From Henckelia pumila (taxonomy: Eukaryota > Streptophyta > Magnoliopsida > Lamiales > Gesneriaceae): DNA of 64,000 bases. Below, piece after piece: positions 49,272-61,141 of this stretch. Within the stretch, counting starts at the first letter, position 1. Every line of letters starts with the position of its first letter. The stretch lies in the NCBI RefSeq assembly GCF_033568475.1, contig NC_133121.1:132588375-132652374 (forward strand), read 5' to 3'. The translations under genes and the position numbers were made by a program. Under the pieces are notes generated by a model, which was not told where the DNA came from, did no database searches, and saw only the letters and a program-made list of their open reading frames with translations.

Positions 49272-49754
49272 CTCCCACACAAAACACACTCGCGATCGAT
49301 ATCATATCTCAAAAATAAAAATAAATATAAAAATAAATATAAAAATAAAAACACACATTATTTGTTAGAACTAATTTAGAACCTTAAACTGGACGGAAGG
49401 TGTTAGTAATTCGGTTCCCTCAATATTATTCGAAATAAACACACACACACACACACACATGCAATTAAGAGTTTTTGTTAATTATTATTATTTAAAAAAG
49501 AAGAGTTTTTCATTAATTCGTTTACAATTTTGGTTTTTTATTTTTAATTTGAGAAAATTAATTAATCCGAACTAATTTGTTGATAACTATATATGGAAGA
49601 TCGATGCATGCTAGCTGTTGCTAATAATCACCCAAATACTATCAGATAATTACATGGAAATTATCATTGTATTAATTAATTAAGAGTCATGATATGACTC
49701 ATATCTGTGTCCCATATATGCTAATGCAACCAATTCCCGTAGATGGATAGATAT
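49272..49754. other. Distal SARD1 upstream region
   Basis: AT-rich sequence with an (AC)n run at 49440-49459 and a (AAATAT)n-like tract near 49316-49350. I see no gene. Confidence 0.4.
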
Positions 49755-49890
49755 AAATGATATGGTGAGCAATCACCGTGAAAACCCATGTGAGCACCTG
49801 CTGATGTGTCATTCATCTATTGGATGTGCATGATGTCACGTCAGCAGATGCTCACATGGGTGCTCATGATAGTTGCTCACCATATCATTT
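49755..49890. mobile_element. Foldback element, 54-bp arms
   Basis: The left arm (49755-49808) starts AAATGATATGGTGAGCAA. The right arm (49837-49890) is its inverse with a handful of mismatches; both contain ACCCATGTGAGCA(C/T)CTGCTGA. The loop is 28 bp. The flanks GATGGATAGA and GACGGATAGA may be the target duplication. It encodes nothing; transcribed, it would form a long hairpin. Confidence 0.8.
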
Positions 49891-49908
49891 CTCGACGGAT
49901 AGAATACT

Positions 49909-50070
49909 TTTATATATATATATATATATATATATTTGTTTTGTGTGTGTGTGTGTGTGAGTGTGTGTGTGTGTGTGACCGCGATATATATTATTTGTCC
50001 ATTATTATACATGTTAGTTTGTCCATTATTATACATGTGAGTGTGTGTGTGTGGGACCGCGATATATATA
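49909..50070. repeat. Compound (TA)n-(GT)n microsatellite with duplicated spacer
   Basis: A TA run (49911-49935) is followed by GT runs to 49977. Then TTTGTCCATTATTATACATG occurs twice in a row, followed by another GT run and a repeated GACCGCGATATATAT. The 192-residue open frame overlapping it is a by-product of these repeats. Confidence 0.85.
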
Positions 50071-52348
50071 TTATACTTGATTTAGCTATATATTATTTGT
50101 TCAGTATTAGTATATTTTTTGTTCAATTAGTTTCAAATAATGACAAAACATTATTTAATGATTTAATCTACTGTATGATACAAACTAATTTTAAGATAAA
50201 AGAGTTTTTTTTTTCTTTCCGAGTACTGTTCATTGTTTCTTACGAAATTTCTGTCTACAAATTTCAGTATCTCTGTATTATAATCTTGATTAGTTTAGTC
50301 ATTTTTCGTTTTTATATTTTTATTGATAAAATTGTCGAAATGAGTCGGGCTCGTCCATCTGTTGGCTCGCTCCATCTTGTTTAGCCAAATGGTACTTGCT
50401 GTGGTTGGTTATGAGTCAACCTGTCTCAACCCATCTAATTAATATATAGCTAAAAATTTGATTAGACATGTGGATTGCCCCGTATTGTTCAATTCTATGC
50501 ACAATTTATGAATTCACATTTGAAAAATACATATTTACATTTATTTTGCAAATTTTTTTTTCTGAGTCTTATAATATACAGTTATTGAAACGATGTACAT
50601 TGATTCACAAAAATTATGATTCTTTTTTTTTTAAATAAAAAATTATGTTTCCCTTGTTTGTTCATGATTAAGTGAATTGGGATAAAATAGATAAAAATAT
50701 TGCAGACTAATTATTAGTTGAAATTAAATTATTTTGAAAAAACCAATCATATATATTTATTATTCGAGGTAAGATTTTTTAAGTTTGACTCAGATCTCAA
50801 AACCCAAATCTCAAATACAAATTGCCTAGTTTACGAGTTATTCTATGCTACAATGAGAGTGTTTCTCCCCCTATTTCAATATCATTAGATCACGTGAGAC
50901 CCATATATTTTTTATGAAAATTGACATATGTGTTGATGATTCAATTGTTGATATTTGACCACATCATGAAGGAAAAAAACTCCATATGTAGCATAGAATA
51001 ATCCCTAGTTTGCCTAGTTACAAATAAATTTTTTTTCCAGTGATTAAACTGTCGAATACTAATTTCATCATGGAATAATTTATTTTGGTATACAAGGAAA
51101 GGCTCAAATAGCTTTGCAATCGGCGGGATGGTACGAATAATAAACCGCAATCAGGCGCTCCCTAACATTTTCCTAACATTTCCCGGACAGAAATTTGGCA
51201 CAGGGTTGCGCTCTAACCGCAAAATCTTGCAGCTCGTGCGCTCCCTGTTTCAGCCCAAACCAGAAGATAAGTTCCTTGCTCAGAAGATAGGATAAGTAAT
51301 ACATAAATAAAAAATATAATGTAAATTAAAAATAAATAAAAAAAAATAGTTAATACATTATTTGATTTGATGGATAGATTATAATTTATTTGATTTAATT
51401 AATTGATATAAAATTAATAATTAATAAATAAAAAAATAATATAACGAAAATAAAGCGAAATTGATTGGGATAAGTTATACATAGATTAATAATACATCAA
51501 ACCAAACAATGTCTAAGAAAATAGAATTTACATATAATCCAACCTAACACAAGTTTTTTTTAGCGGTGCAAACAGACACATATCCAGATGAAGACGTAAG
51601 ATACGTTGGATCTTTTGTGGGAGATATATCATACGATTCATACGGCTTCTCGAAACGAAACCGTAATATAACAAGTTTACTTTCAAAAGACTTATTTCAA
51701 TTTGTACTTGAGTAAGGTTAGATGTACACCTCGGTGTACACCTTGGTTTACACTCTTCCTTATTAATTATAAAACTTTTCTTGATCAACTACATATTTAT
51801 TTCTTATCATGGGTATTTTGCAATTAATGAGGGAAATTAGAAAAAAAATTAAGTAAGGGTGTAAACCAAGGTGTACATCTAGCATTTTTCTTTGTACTTT
51901 TATCGAAATGTGAATTTTTTTTTTTTGGGTTTGTAGATAAATTATTTTCCCTAGAAATTTAAAAAATATTAATATGTGCATATTAAACTCGAATCAACCA
52001 CCAAATATCCTACATGGATCATCACTATCTGGCTTAATTGTCCAAGTGTTTTTGTGAGCCAAATGGAGAAAACGAGCATTAATTAATAATTCAAAGTTTC
52101 GAGCCAAATTTCTTACATCGTGGAACAAATCCCATAAATCATACATAAATTTCTCGTGGATAATCCTCACATACGTACTCATCAATATAATTACAATATA
52201 AATAGCTAACCTAAAGTGTGAACCACATAATATATACGTGTGTGTATATTCTTTTTGGCCTCGTGTTATATATCATAGGTCTCCTAGCTACCACGTAACA
52301 ACCACAAAATAATTAATTCATACTAATAAAAAAAAATTTCAAGATCAA
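50071..52348. other. Intergenic DNA between SARD1 and the glycosyltransferase
   Basis: Mostly AT-rich. Around 51150-51290 is a less AT-rich patch of unknown origin (GGCGCTCCCTAACATTTTCC and a later GTGCGCTCCCTG). At 51725-51770 and 51851-51895 the phrase GGTGTACACCTTGGTTTACAC / GTAAACCAAGGTGTACATCT forms a short inverted repeat. No gene is recognised. Confidence 0.45.
51290..51515. mobile_element. Truncated, inverted copy of Tourist-like MITE B
   Basis: Blocks such as GATTTGATGGATAGATTATA and TTAATTGATATAAAATT are the reverse complement of the interior of 45451-45835. The right end CAAACCAAACAATGTC plus TAA matches the family terminus. The left end has no terminal repeat, so this copy is truncated. 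Confidence 0.6.
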
Positions 52349-55300
52349 TCAAAAGTTCATCACCTTTGGAGCAAATCTCAGCAACCGATCCAATGCGTTT
52401 CCGGTGAATTTCCTGGCGAACAAGTAGCAAACATTGGTAGGCTTCCCGTTGTACACGCATTGCGTGCCGGTCCTCATCTGGTTCAGCATCTCCACCGTCA
52501 GGTCGAGCCGGAGGAATTTCGCGGGGTGGGGCCCGCCCTTGGACCAGTCGACCCAAGTCAAAGTCCGGTTCGCGAGCCTCGTGGGGAATTTCATCGTCAG
52601 CATCGTGGGTAAGTAGTGCTCGTCCGAGTAGCAAGCCGGCTTACAGTATCTCTTGAACAAAAAGTGGTACTTGTGGTCGGATATCACCTCGACCGCCATC
52701 TCCCGGTCCATCTCGAACCACTGGGCGCCCTTGCGCCAGTGTTCCAGCATCACGTGTGGCATCATCCGCTTGTTGTATCGCCCCCGGCCCACGGGACCCA
52801 AAAGGTCGTAAGATTCGACGAATGACGTGTGAGAGTAGACCAGGTAGTCGTAGACCGTCTCGAAGTTGAACAAGGGAATGCAAGATTCGGACAACAGGAT
52901 GAACCGTTGGTTCGATACATCGAGCAACGCGTTGGCTAGAAGTCGTTTTTCGGCTTCGATCATGTTGAATTTTCCCCATTCTACTTCCTGCAAAATTTGT
53001 TTACATCACAGGTAACATGAATATGTAATGTTTACATTTCGATGCAATATTGCATATTGGTGTATTGCATATGCATGTGTTAGCAGAAAATGTAGTGTGA
53101 AAGCTATGATGTTTTAAAACAAAGTTATTAAAAAGAGTGGTGTTTTTTATTATTTATAGCTAGTGAACGACTATTTTTGTAAATTATTTTTTAATCAATG
53201 TGGATAAATATAATCAAACCTAGATTGTGTTGATGGGTTGTCAATGAGATAGTCCAACTGATATCAATCCATATCATAGTCCAACTTCAAAAATTAATTC
53301 AAACATGAGCTTCTTTAACAATCAAGGTTTAATCAAGCTTACCAAACTGGGCCTAAATGTACATTTCCATTCCACCACCTCCCTAAAAAAACAAAAAAAA
53401 AAAAACCTTTCCTTCATTTTTTCAAATTCTATATACCATTATTTATTACATATATAAATAAGTAAATAACTTTTTCACCCCTATGGAGGTTATGGAGGTG
53501 TCCAAGTTGGTGAAGTAGATGAACTTTTGGCTAGAAGTCAGAAATTCGATTTTCCCTACCAACACCTTCTTGGACTAGCCTGTCACACAGGGTTTGCCTA
53601 GTGTGGTTTACCTGGCTCACGTAGTTTGAAATGACTCTCTATTTGAATCAAAGTATTTTATATTTATAACTTGTATATCTAGAAATGTAAAAAAAATATA
53701 CCTTTCAAAAAAATAAATGTAAAAAAATACATAAATTTGAAGATTTTTTTGAAATTAATTAAATTATAAGATATTTAATTTAACAATATACATGCATGTA
53801 TTCAGCTAACTCCAGGATTATCTGGGGTAAGCTATTTGCTAGCAAAGGCGGTTCAACTAGGCAGGATTCATCGTAAATGTCGAAAGATGCATATAACAAC
53901 TACATGTTGCATATGACCTCGTACATAGAAAGATGCATATAACTACTTTGCCCAACTACATATTCATATCACCACGTCTAATACTACTTCCGTCCCAAAT
54001 ATATAACGCATTGTTATTATACCATCATCCAATAATTTAATTAATTATATATTATACATATTTTATCCAATTTCGAAGAGAATCTTAACAAGTACAACAT
54101 TATGTCCTGTCTATATATACGATGTAAACCAGAGGGTCGTGGTACATGTCCGTAAAAAAAATAAAGAATAAATTTATATATATATATATATTTTAAAATA
54201 AAAATTATTAACTTTTGAAACCACGTAAAAGTTTTTAAGGTATCGGTGATTCTTATCCCGAAAACACTTGTAAATTATGTATATGTAATAAATAGTATGC
54301 ACAACAATAGCTAAATATTTACAGCCTTTCAAATTTTCCTATTTCCATGTACATCAATAATGGCATATCTTAATAAAAACCAATGCTTTGACATGTTTAA
54401 GGAGATTGGATCTTTTATCATTTTTGTTAGCATTCCCTATTTTATTTCCCGAACCATAGATATGTTATTTTCAGTACATTTCAATAGAAATCAATATCAT
54501 TATGATCTTATGTAATTCCGATATTTCTATCATCTATCTAAAACAAACTTTTAATACGGCACTTTATGTGATCTTACACTAAGAGAATCGTCCTAAAGGT
54601 TCATTCAATGGTGTAGTATGAGTCAAATATGATTTTTCGGATTATCACATACATCACTCTATATGAAAAAAAAAATCAATAAAATACTCTAAATTAAAAT
54701 AGATCGAACTAACAATGTATATACTTATTAGCATTTTATTTTCAATCATCAACTCTACTTTTATCGGCTCTACATGAAACTTCAAAAACAAATAATTTTG
54801 ATTATTAAGCATAGGCTCAAAGTATATTTCGACGTTTTTTTTTTCAAATATATAAAAACATTAAAACTCGTGAAAAATTATATAAAAATAACTTAAGATC
54901 GAATATATTTGGAGACATAACAATATGTTAGTTAGCATCTTCATGTTCAATAATATTGTTGGAACCTAAAATGTGGTAACCTATGAAGATTCAAAGCATT
55001 GCCGGAAAAAGAAAGAAAGAAAGAAATGGATTAATTAATACGTACCTTACTTGGAATCCTCCGGCCGTAGAAGACCGAATCTTCCGGCGTCGTGCCGTTG
55101 AACGACGGCTGAGCATGCACATATATGGAATACAACCCTTGATGGCCACTGAAGAATCTCTCCCAAAGAGGGGCCAGCGGCAAACTCCCTTTCGCCAGGA
55201 ACATGAAGGCGACTTTCGCGGTCCGTTTGAACGGGAATTCACGGATCCTTGGCACCATCGAGGCTCTCCAGAGCATTTCCTCCTCCGTCATGTCATGCAT

Positions 55301-55669
55301 GGCAGCTGGTGGCTTTATGTATTCTTTCAGCCCATTTCTTCCGGCCGGGATCCGCGGCGGAGGCTGTGGACACGGCGGAGGTTGCGCGGTTGTTGAAGGA
55401 GGCGGGGGAGGCGGTAACGGAGGAGGCGGTGGCGATGATGATATGGATAATGAAGAAGACTGGACCATGTCATCGGAGAATCGCCTTCGTTGAGTCGAGC
55501 CGAGTGGGATATCTTTGAGATAGGAACTTAGAGTGATTCCGATTACTAAACCGGAACCAAAGAAGAGGAAATATATGATGAGATTTTGAAGGTAGCCTTG
55601 AGAATTGAGGATACTAACGGCTGTGATCAATTGTTGTTTTTCTTCATGGGGTAATTGTTTGTTCTTCAT
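52349..55669 (-). CDS. Core-2/I-branching (BC10-like) glycosyltransferase
   Basis: Two exons (55669-55046 and 52987-52349, phase 0, GT-AG) give 420 residues. It is a type II Golgi membrane protein by pattern: a short cytosolic N-terminus, one membrane helix at about 29-50, a proline-rich stem (about 78-105), then the Branch (PF02485) domain. The domain shows [20 protein letters not shown], then [35 protein letters not shown], a GRGRYNKRM block, [11 protein letters not shown] and [15 protein letters not shown]. The rice relative BC10 affects cell-wall composition. The acceptor for most plant members, this one included, is unknown. The 2.06 kb intron holds a SINE. Length and conserved blocks look complete. 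Confidence 0.9.
52988..55045. other. Intron of the BC10-like gene
   Basis: A long AT-rich intron with a SINE at about 53497-53630 and a (TA)n tract near 54178-54190. No other open frame or repeat end is recognised. Confidence 0.6.
53497..53630 (+). mobile_element. SINE (Au-like) with tRNA-derived head
   Basis: AGGTGTCCAAGTTGGTGAAG (A-box-like), then AGAAATTCGATTTTCCC (B-box-like), then CTAGCCTGTCACACAGGGTT, TGCCTAGTGTGGTTTACCTG and GCTCACGTAGTTTG. The clearest 5' half of this SINE family in the window; the 3' half after GTAGTTTGAAATG is lost. It is inserted opposite to the host gene. Confidence 0.75.
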
Positions 55670-57794
55670 TTCTGATCAATGGAGATACATAGAACACGTA
55701 CCAATATGCTTGGAGAGGGAGATCAAGAATCAAGATAAATGAAATTTCATGGTATATTTGATCAAAAGTTTGATTGTGTATATATATCATTAATAATAAT
55801 TTGATTTTATAAATTAAAGAGTTTTCAAGAATGTTGTGGCATAGAAGAAGCTTGACCTTTCCATTTCCCAAGATTCCAAAACTCAAACTCTCGCATATTA
55901 TATGTGCCGATCAGCATTCTTTTTGGAATAAAAACGACTAAAAAAGGATAATTAATGAGAAAACTAGTAATATTTTTAGGTTACATCACTCGTGATCTTC
56001 GAACCATCCCAAGATTAAAGAACAAGCACAAAAAGAGACATTTTCATAATTGACTTGTGAGAGGCAAAAAAATAAAAGAAAAATACGCGCCCTTCTTATT
56101 ATGTGTAAGATTTGGAAAATGAAAGAAATTAGTTGTTTAAGAGGAAAAGTGATTAAAAAGGGAGATGGAGAGTGGAGAGAGAATAGTGTGCCAAGTGGAT
56201 TCCAAACGTCCAATACTTTGCTTTGTTTCCTTATTTTGAGGGAAGGCATTTCATGTGGACAAATTTTTAGTTGAAACCGTTATCATGCGTACATAAATAC
56301 ATATATTTCAAGTTTGTATCCACTATTGACGTGGGTTTGTGTCCTTAGGTCAACTAAATGACTAATGGCTTTCCAATTTCTTTCTCGATTTTGAATACAT
56401 TCTAAAATATTGAATTTTAAGAATTAAGATATTGATATTGGCATTTTATATTAGCACACTAACACATAACAATAAGAATAATATACTTGAATAATATACT
56501 TGATCCATAAGCGTGTTTGATTCGTAGGATGAGATAATAACATAATATGAATGTTATGATTGATAAAAAAAAAAATTGATAGATATAAAAAAGATTGTGT
56601 AACGTAATTATTTATTATGTTATAGTTGGTATGTGTGGTATGTTGTCAATCACACCAAATAAATATAAATAGTGCCCAAGTGCTTACTCAAGCACAACTT
56701 CACTTTATTATTATCTTAGCTTGGGTGATCTAGGTTTTATGAAATTAAATCATAGTTATTTTCAATACTTTCGAATAGGCTTCCAAAAATAACACCACAA
56801 AACAAAATTAGCTTTTTGATCATCTAATATATTAACCATCAATTAACATGCATCATATTCTGTTAAAACATACTACAGCTCATTTCATTTGAAAATTGTA
56901 TCCAACTCATCGGCTTGGCCACTGACTCGTACAAACCCACCGCATCCCATTTGTGGCCGAAGGCCATCCAGAATTGGAGTATAAGCTGAGCCAAACTCAT
57001 TAGGTAGTGTTTTGCAGAGCAAACTCTAGAAGCTAGATGAAGGCTTGAGCCTTCACTGAATCCTGAACGAGCCAAACGGCTCGAATCAAACTGAACCTGA
57101 TTGTATTTCCGAAAATTCGTTGCAAAGTACAATGTCTGCTAGCAGAGTTAGGACCAGCATCTCACTGCCGAGTCAAGTTTACAGTATTTTGTTTCTCTTT
57201 ATACTAAAAGCACCTGGAGAAACTGACTTATTTCCAAAGGCTTAATCATTTGACATGCTGGTTCATTTTCTTGATTACACAACGCAACTAATTATGCATC
57301 ACTCAACTCAAAACTAGACCGTGATATTGCCATAGCTGACTAACCCGGAATATCAATACAGAGACATAGTGGTGAAAAAAGAAACCGAGTTATCACACAA
57401 TTTCTAGAGTTAGAGATTTGAACCTCGTATCTGTCCACGGTATATATAAGGATTCATCTCCAAAGTCAGGACCTACATAATGCAGTTCCTTCCAAATTCA
57501 TGTTCCACTGCACATCTTGTCGCTAATTTCTCGACTAAATTATGCTGTATAAATGTTTTGAATGGCTCCTTACACCTTAGCTTCTACTTCTCTCATAAAA
57601 GAGGACAAGGTAACTCTTCATCTCACAAGCATATGAAAAAAAAAAACCTTTGAAATTCATTTTTTTGAGAAAAAAAATTTCTTCTCGTGAAAAGTAAATC
57701 AAAAGAATCTACACAACCAAATCCACGTGTGTAGATGCATCTATACAGCAAAACTGACCTTAAAACTCAGAAGTAAAGGTCATATATAACCATT
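55670..57794. other. Intergenic DNA between the glycosyltransferase and AP-3 delta
   Basis: It holds the promoter of the glycosyltransferase gene and the 3' UTR of the AP-3 gene. A minus-strand open frame of 89 codons (56863-57132) is less AT-rich than its surroundings but resembles no family I can name with confidence; it could be a gene relic. Confidence 0.4.
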
Positions 57795-60623
57795 TTATAG
57801 AAGGAAATCTGGAATTACAGGTGATTTTGTTTCCATATTTAACACCACCTCTGCTCTTCGCCCACTCTTGTGCTTACCACGTCGTCGTCCTTTTTTCTTC
57901 TCGCTTTGCTGATCACGTTCTTTCTCCTTCATGGAACTTTTATCTTCTCTGTCTTCACCATGAATATGATCTTTTCGTCTACTTGAACCAGCTAAAACTG
58001 GCTCAGTTGCATCAATGTTCGTCGTCATATTTCTTGATCCTGGTATTCCAACAACAAACTCATTATTCTCCCTTCTCTTACTTGATTTGTCTGATGATTT
58101 GCTTCTTGAAGATGATGGTGCAACTTCATTGCCTAAAAGTACGTCTTGCACTGCACCAGAGATAAGATCACTCTTGAACTCCGGTCTTTTAGAAGTTCCA
58201 TTGGCTCCTTCCCCATCATCTAATTTCACAACCACAGGCCTCGGCTTAGATTGGTTCGGTTTTTTTTTAGTCACAATTGATTGCTCAGCCAGCTTGAGAA
58301 GACCCTCTGTTTCATCAGTAGCATTTAGTTTAGGCTCATTAGCAGGTGGGTAGTCATCAGCGATCATTTCTTTATCATGTGAGCCAAGATAATAAAGTCC
58401 ATGACGCTTCCGATGCTCCGCAAGTAAAGAAGTTGACTCGGTTGATAACTCAGTTTCATCCTTATTCTGGCATTCGGCAATGCTAGGGGCATCTTTCTCC
58501 GTCGAACAAGGTTTTACAAGAGAAAATGAAGTTGATATTGTTAACTTAAAATCACTGAGAATTGCTTCCAAGTCACTAAGGTTTTCTTTCAGCTGCAGGC
58601 CATCTGGTACAGGTACTCTATCCTGGGCATTAACTGAAACTGGACCAAGCTCCTCTGAAAACGTATCAACAGTCAACTTAATCACTTCCAAAGCTTCAAG
58701 TTCTCCATTCATTTTATCCCCTTCAAGCTGGTCCGAAGAGCCATGCAAGTTTGATTTCATGAACTTAATTAAACAAAGAATATTATTTGCCCTCTCTTGA
58801 ACTTCTACTTCATCACTAAAAGCCAAGGGTCCCAAATTGGATTCAACAAGCAGTACCAGGTCCATCATAGATTTACGAGTCAGATGATGTGCCATTGAAG
58901 AAGCTGCAGAAGTCAACTCAGGAGCAATAACCACAATATCTCCATCCATTTTGGCATTAGGCAATGAACCGCTTGCTTCAGCATCAGAATTAACCTGGTA
59001 ATCTGTTGATTCTGTTGATGGTGATGCATCTTCTCTATCCAATGAGAGATATGAATGCATACAGAATGCTAGCACCTTAAATGTGGACTGAACATATACA
59101 ACTCTTACTGATGGTGGCAGGAGACTAGTCCGTGGTTGTAATAATGCTTCCATAAGCTCAAATGGATTTCTTGAAAGCTCAACATACTCTCCTGAAACCC
59201 AAGCAGCAGCAGATAGAACCTTGTGGATAAATGGATTGCCAAGTAAAGCTGGATCAATCAACAAATCTCGAGCAACATGAACAAGCTCTGATCTAGCATC
59301 CTTAACCCTCATGCCAATATCAACAAGCTGATCCTCGATCTCTTTCCCTTTCTGACAGTGTGGAATCCTTGCCATTTCCCCGAGAAATGACACATACCAA
59401 TCAAAATCGTAAATTATCTCATAGAAATTTCTTGAACAAGTCAACAATATGAACCCCAAAATCTCATTGCAAAACTCGGGGTCAGACTTCAGTGCATGAC
59501 TGATCAAAATCCTGCAAATTTCCGCAACATTATCCACGGTGACAATAGACATCACAAGCCTCAAGGCCTCAAGTTTAATGTTAACATCAATATCACTCAA
59601 AGCCTTAACTATAACCTCCTTATTCTCCATAACAGCCCACAAATGCTTCTCAGCAACAATGGTAAGTGCTTGCAGTCCAAGACACTTGAGATTTGAATCA
59701 TCATCTGACAAAAACTCTCGTATTTTGCCAACTGCAAGCTTCACTGCAGATTCATGCTCACTCAAACTAGCAACAATAGTCCGCACACACTCAAATACCA
59801 AGGATTTCGCTCCACTCCTCTCTAAATGCTCACAAATTGGATCCACCACTCTTCTCCCCAACCTGGGCTCAAGCGGGCTTAACAGAGAAAATATCTTCAA
59901 AACCTTGATGAGAACCCAATTATTCCTACACTCCACTAAAACCTTATAAAACTCAGGCGCCAAAGGCAAATATGATCTGGGTTCTTTCACAGCGAGCTCA
60001 CAAAACAATCCCACAGTCGCTGACAACACCGCCACATCATTACACTCAAGATTCTCTACCACCCGTTTAAAACAAACCCGGACCGCTTCCGGGTACTGCT
60101 CGAAGACTCTCAAGAGACACGCCGTAGCTTTCTTCCTAACTAAAAACTTACCGCTAGCAAGCAAATTAAACAATTCGGGAGTTAAATCACGCGACAAATC
60201 GGTGTTGGCAATAGATGAGAGAGTGGAAAGAGCGATACCCACGTCGTGCACATTGGATGAGGCGAGATCCTTCCGCAGCTGATGGGTGAGAAGGAGAATA
60301 ACATCCGTAGTAAAAGGGTTGAAGGCGAGCGAAGCAGAGAGGTACGCAATGCGTTTGTGAGAATGCGCGGGTGAGGAGGAGAGCTCGATGGAGTGAAAAG
60401 CTGCCCAAGACATGTCAACTCCGTGCAGGGAGTGGAGGTAGGTAAGTTTCTGGAGGGCGGTTGATTTGGTTAAGGGATCGGTAGATTTGATCTCGCGGCG
60501 GATTTCATCGACGGATTTGGAAATGAAGTCGGGAAGAGAGGAAGGCAGGGTGAGACGCATGGATTTGATTAGGTCTTCCAATGATCTCTGGAAAAGGGAT
60601 TCCATTAGCGAAGGAGAAGCCAT
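57795..60623 (-). CDS. AP-3 complex subunit delta
   Basis: A single uninterrupted exon of 942 codons, starting at the ATG at 60623 (MASPSLMESLFQRSLEDLIK). The frame stays open 31 codons upstream, but the start chosen fits the family N-terminus. Residues to about 560 are the Adaptin_N helical-repeat region: SKSVDEIRREIKSTDPLTKS, LQKLTYLHSLHGVDMSWAAF, then HEAT-like repeats such as VRKKATACLLRVFEQYPEAV. The hinge is acidic and serine-rich. The tail is strongly basic (KKKGRRRGKHKSGRRAE). The delta subunit is one of the two large chains of the AP-3 coat, which sorts cargo from Golgi or endosome to the vacuole. Absence of introns is usual for plant AP-3 delta genes. The reading is intact, with no frameshift. 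Confidence 0.93.
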   Translation of the reverse strand: MASPSLMESLFQRSLEDLIKSMRLTLPSSLPDFISKSVDEIRREIKSTDPLTKSTALQKLTYLHSLHGVDMSWAAFHSIELSSSPAHSHKRIAYLSASLAFNPFTTDVILLLTHQLRKDLASSNVHDVGIALSTLSSIANTDLSRDLTPELFNLLASGKFLVRKKATACLLRVFEQYPEAVRVCFKRVVENLECNDVAVLSATVGLFCELAVKEPRSYLPLAPEFYKVLVECRNNWVLIKVLKIFSLLSPLEPRLGRRVVDPICEHLERSGAKSLVFECVRTIVASLSEHESAVKLAVGKIREFLSDDDSNLKCLGLQALTIVAEKHLWAVMENKEVIVKALSDIDVNIKLEALRLVMSIVTVDNVAEICRILISHALKSDPEFCNEILGFILLTCSRNFYEIIYDFDWYVSFLGEMARIPHCQKGKEIEDQLVDIGMRVKDARSELVHVARDLLIDPALLGNPFIHKVLSAAAWVSGEYVELSRNPFELMEALLQPRTSLLPPSVRVVYVQSTFKVLAFCMHSYLSLDREDASPSTESTDYQVNSDAEASGSLPNAKMDGDIVVIAPELTSAASSMAHHLTRKSMMDLVLLVESNLGPLAFSDEVEVQERANNILCLIKFMKSNLHGSSDQLEGDKMNGELEALEVIKLTVDTFSEELGPVSVNAQDRVPVPDGLQLKENLSDLEAILSDFKLTISTSFSLVKPCSTEKDAPSIAECQNKDETELSTESTSLLAEHRKRHGLYYLGSHDKEMIADDYPPANEPKLNATDETEGLLKLAEQSIVTKKKPNQSKPRPVVVKLDDGEGANGTSKRPEFKSDLISGAVQDVLLGNEVAPSSSRSKSSDKSSKRRENNEFVVGIPGSRNMTTNIDATEPVLAGSSRRKDHIHGEDREDKSSMKEKERDQQSEKKKGRRRGKHKSGRRAEVVLNMETKSPVIPDFLL

Positions 60624-61141
60624 TTTCAATTTCTTCACTGAGAAGATTGAAGAAGACGAACGAAGAAACGTAAACAGGGGATGGCTGGCTGGTGAAGTTT
60701 GGGTCTTGGTTCGCACCAGAATAAGGTTTCATATAACTTCAATTTACATTGAATTTAACACAATTGCGTATATGCATATTTTGTTTTCCTACTCTTTAAT
60801 GATAAAAAAATCGCTAGTCGAATTTCTAAGAAGCTGAAAATTAATAAAATTTCACAAATTTTCAAAATTTTGTCAAAAATATTATCATATTAGATAAACT
60901 TTGGAGTAATGTAATAAACTCTAAACCATATAAATCACATTGAACCGACCATGTAAATCATACTGAACAAACATAAACTTACATAAGACAATATTAGTAT
61001 AGATAATCGGATTTCTATAAACACCAGCTCAGAAGTTGTCTTCAAATGCTGGTAAAGTGTTTAGTTCATTTCAAATGAGGTTTTGTTTTGTTTTTTTAAT
61101 ATGACCAATTAAGATGGAGGACTGACTAACTTTGTTAAAAC
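60624..61141. other. AP-3 delta upstream region
   Basis: This holds the 5' UTR and promoter. A run of AATCACATTGAACCGACCATG / AATCATACTGAACAAACAT (about 60941-60972) is a short degenerate direct repeat, possibly an old SINE trace. No gene is seen. Confidence 0.4.

Noticed and set aside
49806-50384. 192-residue open frame
   Set aside because: It runs through the foldback arm and (TA)n/(GT)n microsatellites; its peptide reflects the repeats.
54991-55518. Several open frames opposite exon 1 of the glycosyltransferase
   Set aside because: They are antisense or shifted shadows of a GC-rich exon encoding the proline-rich stem.
56863-57132. 89-residue minus-strand frame, considered as a cytochrome P450 C-terminal relic
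   Set aside because: Spacing of a single RVC motif vaguely fits, but the glycine-rich heme-binding signature is absent and no flanking P450 sequence was seen.
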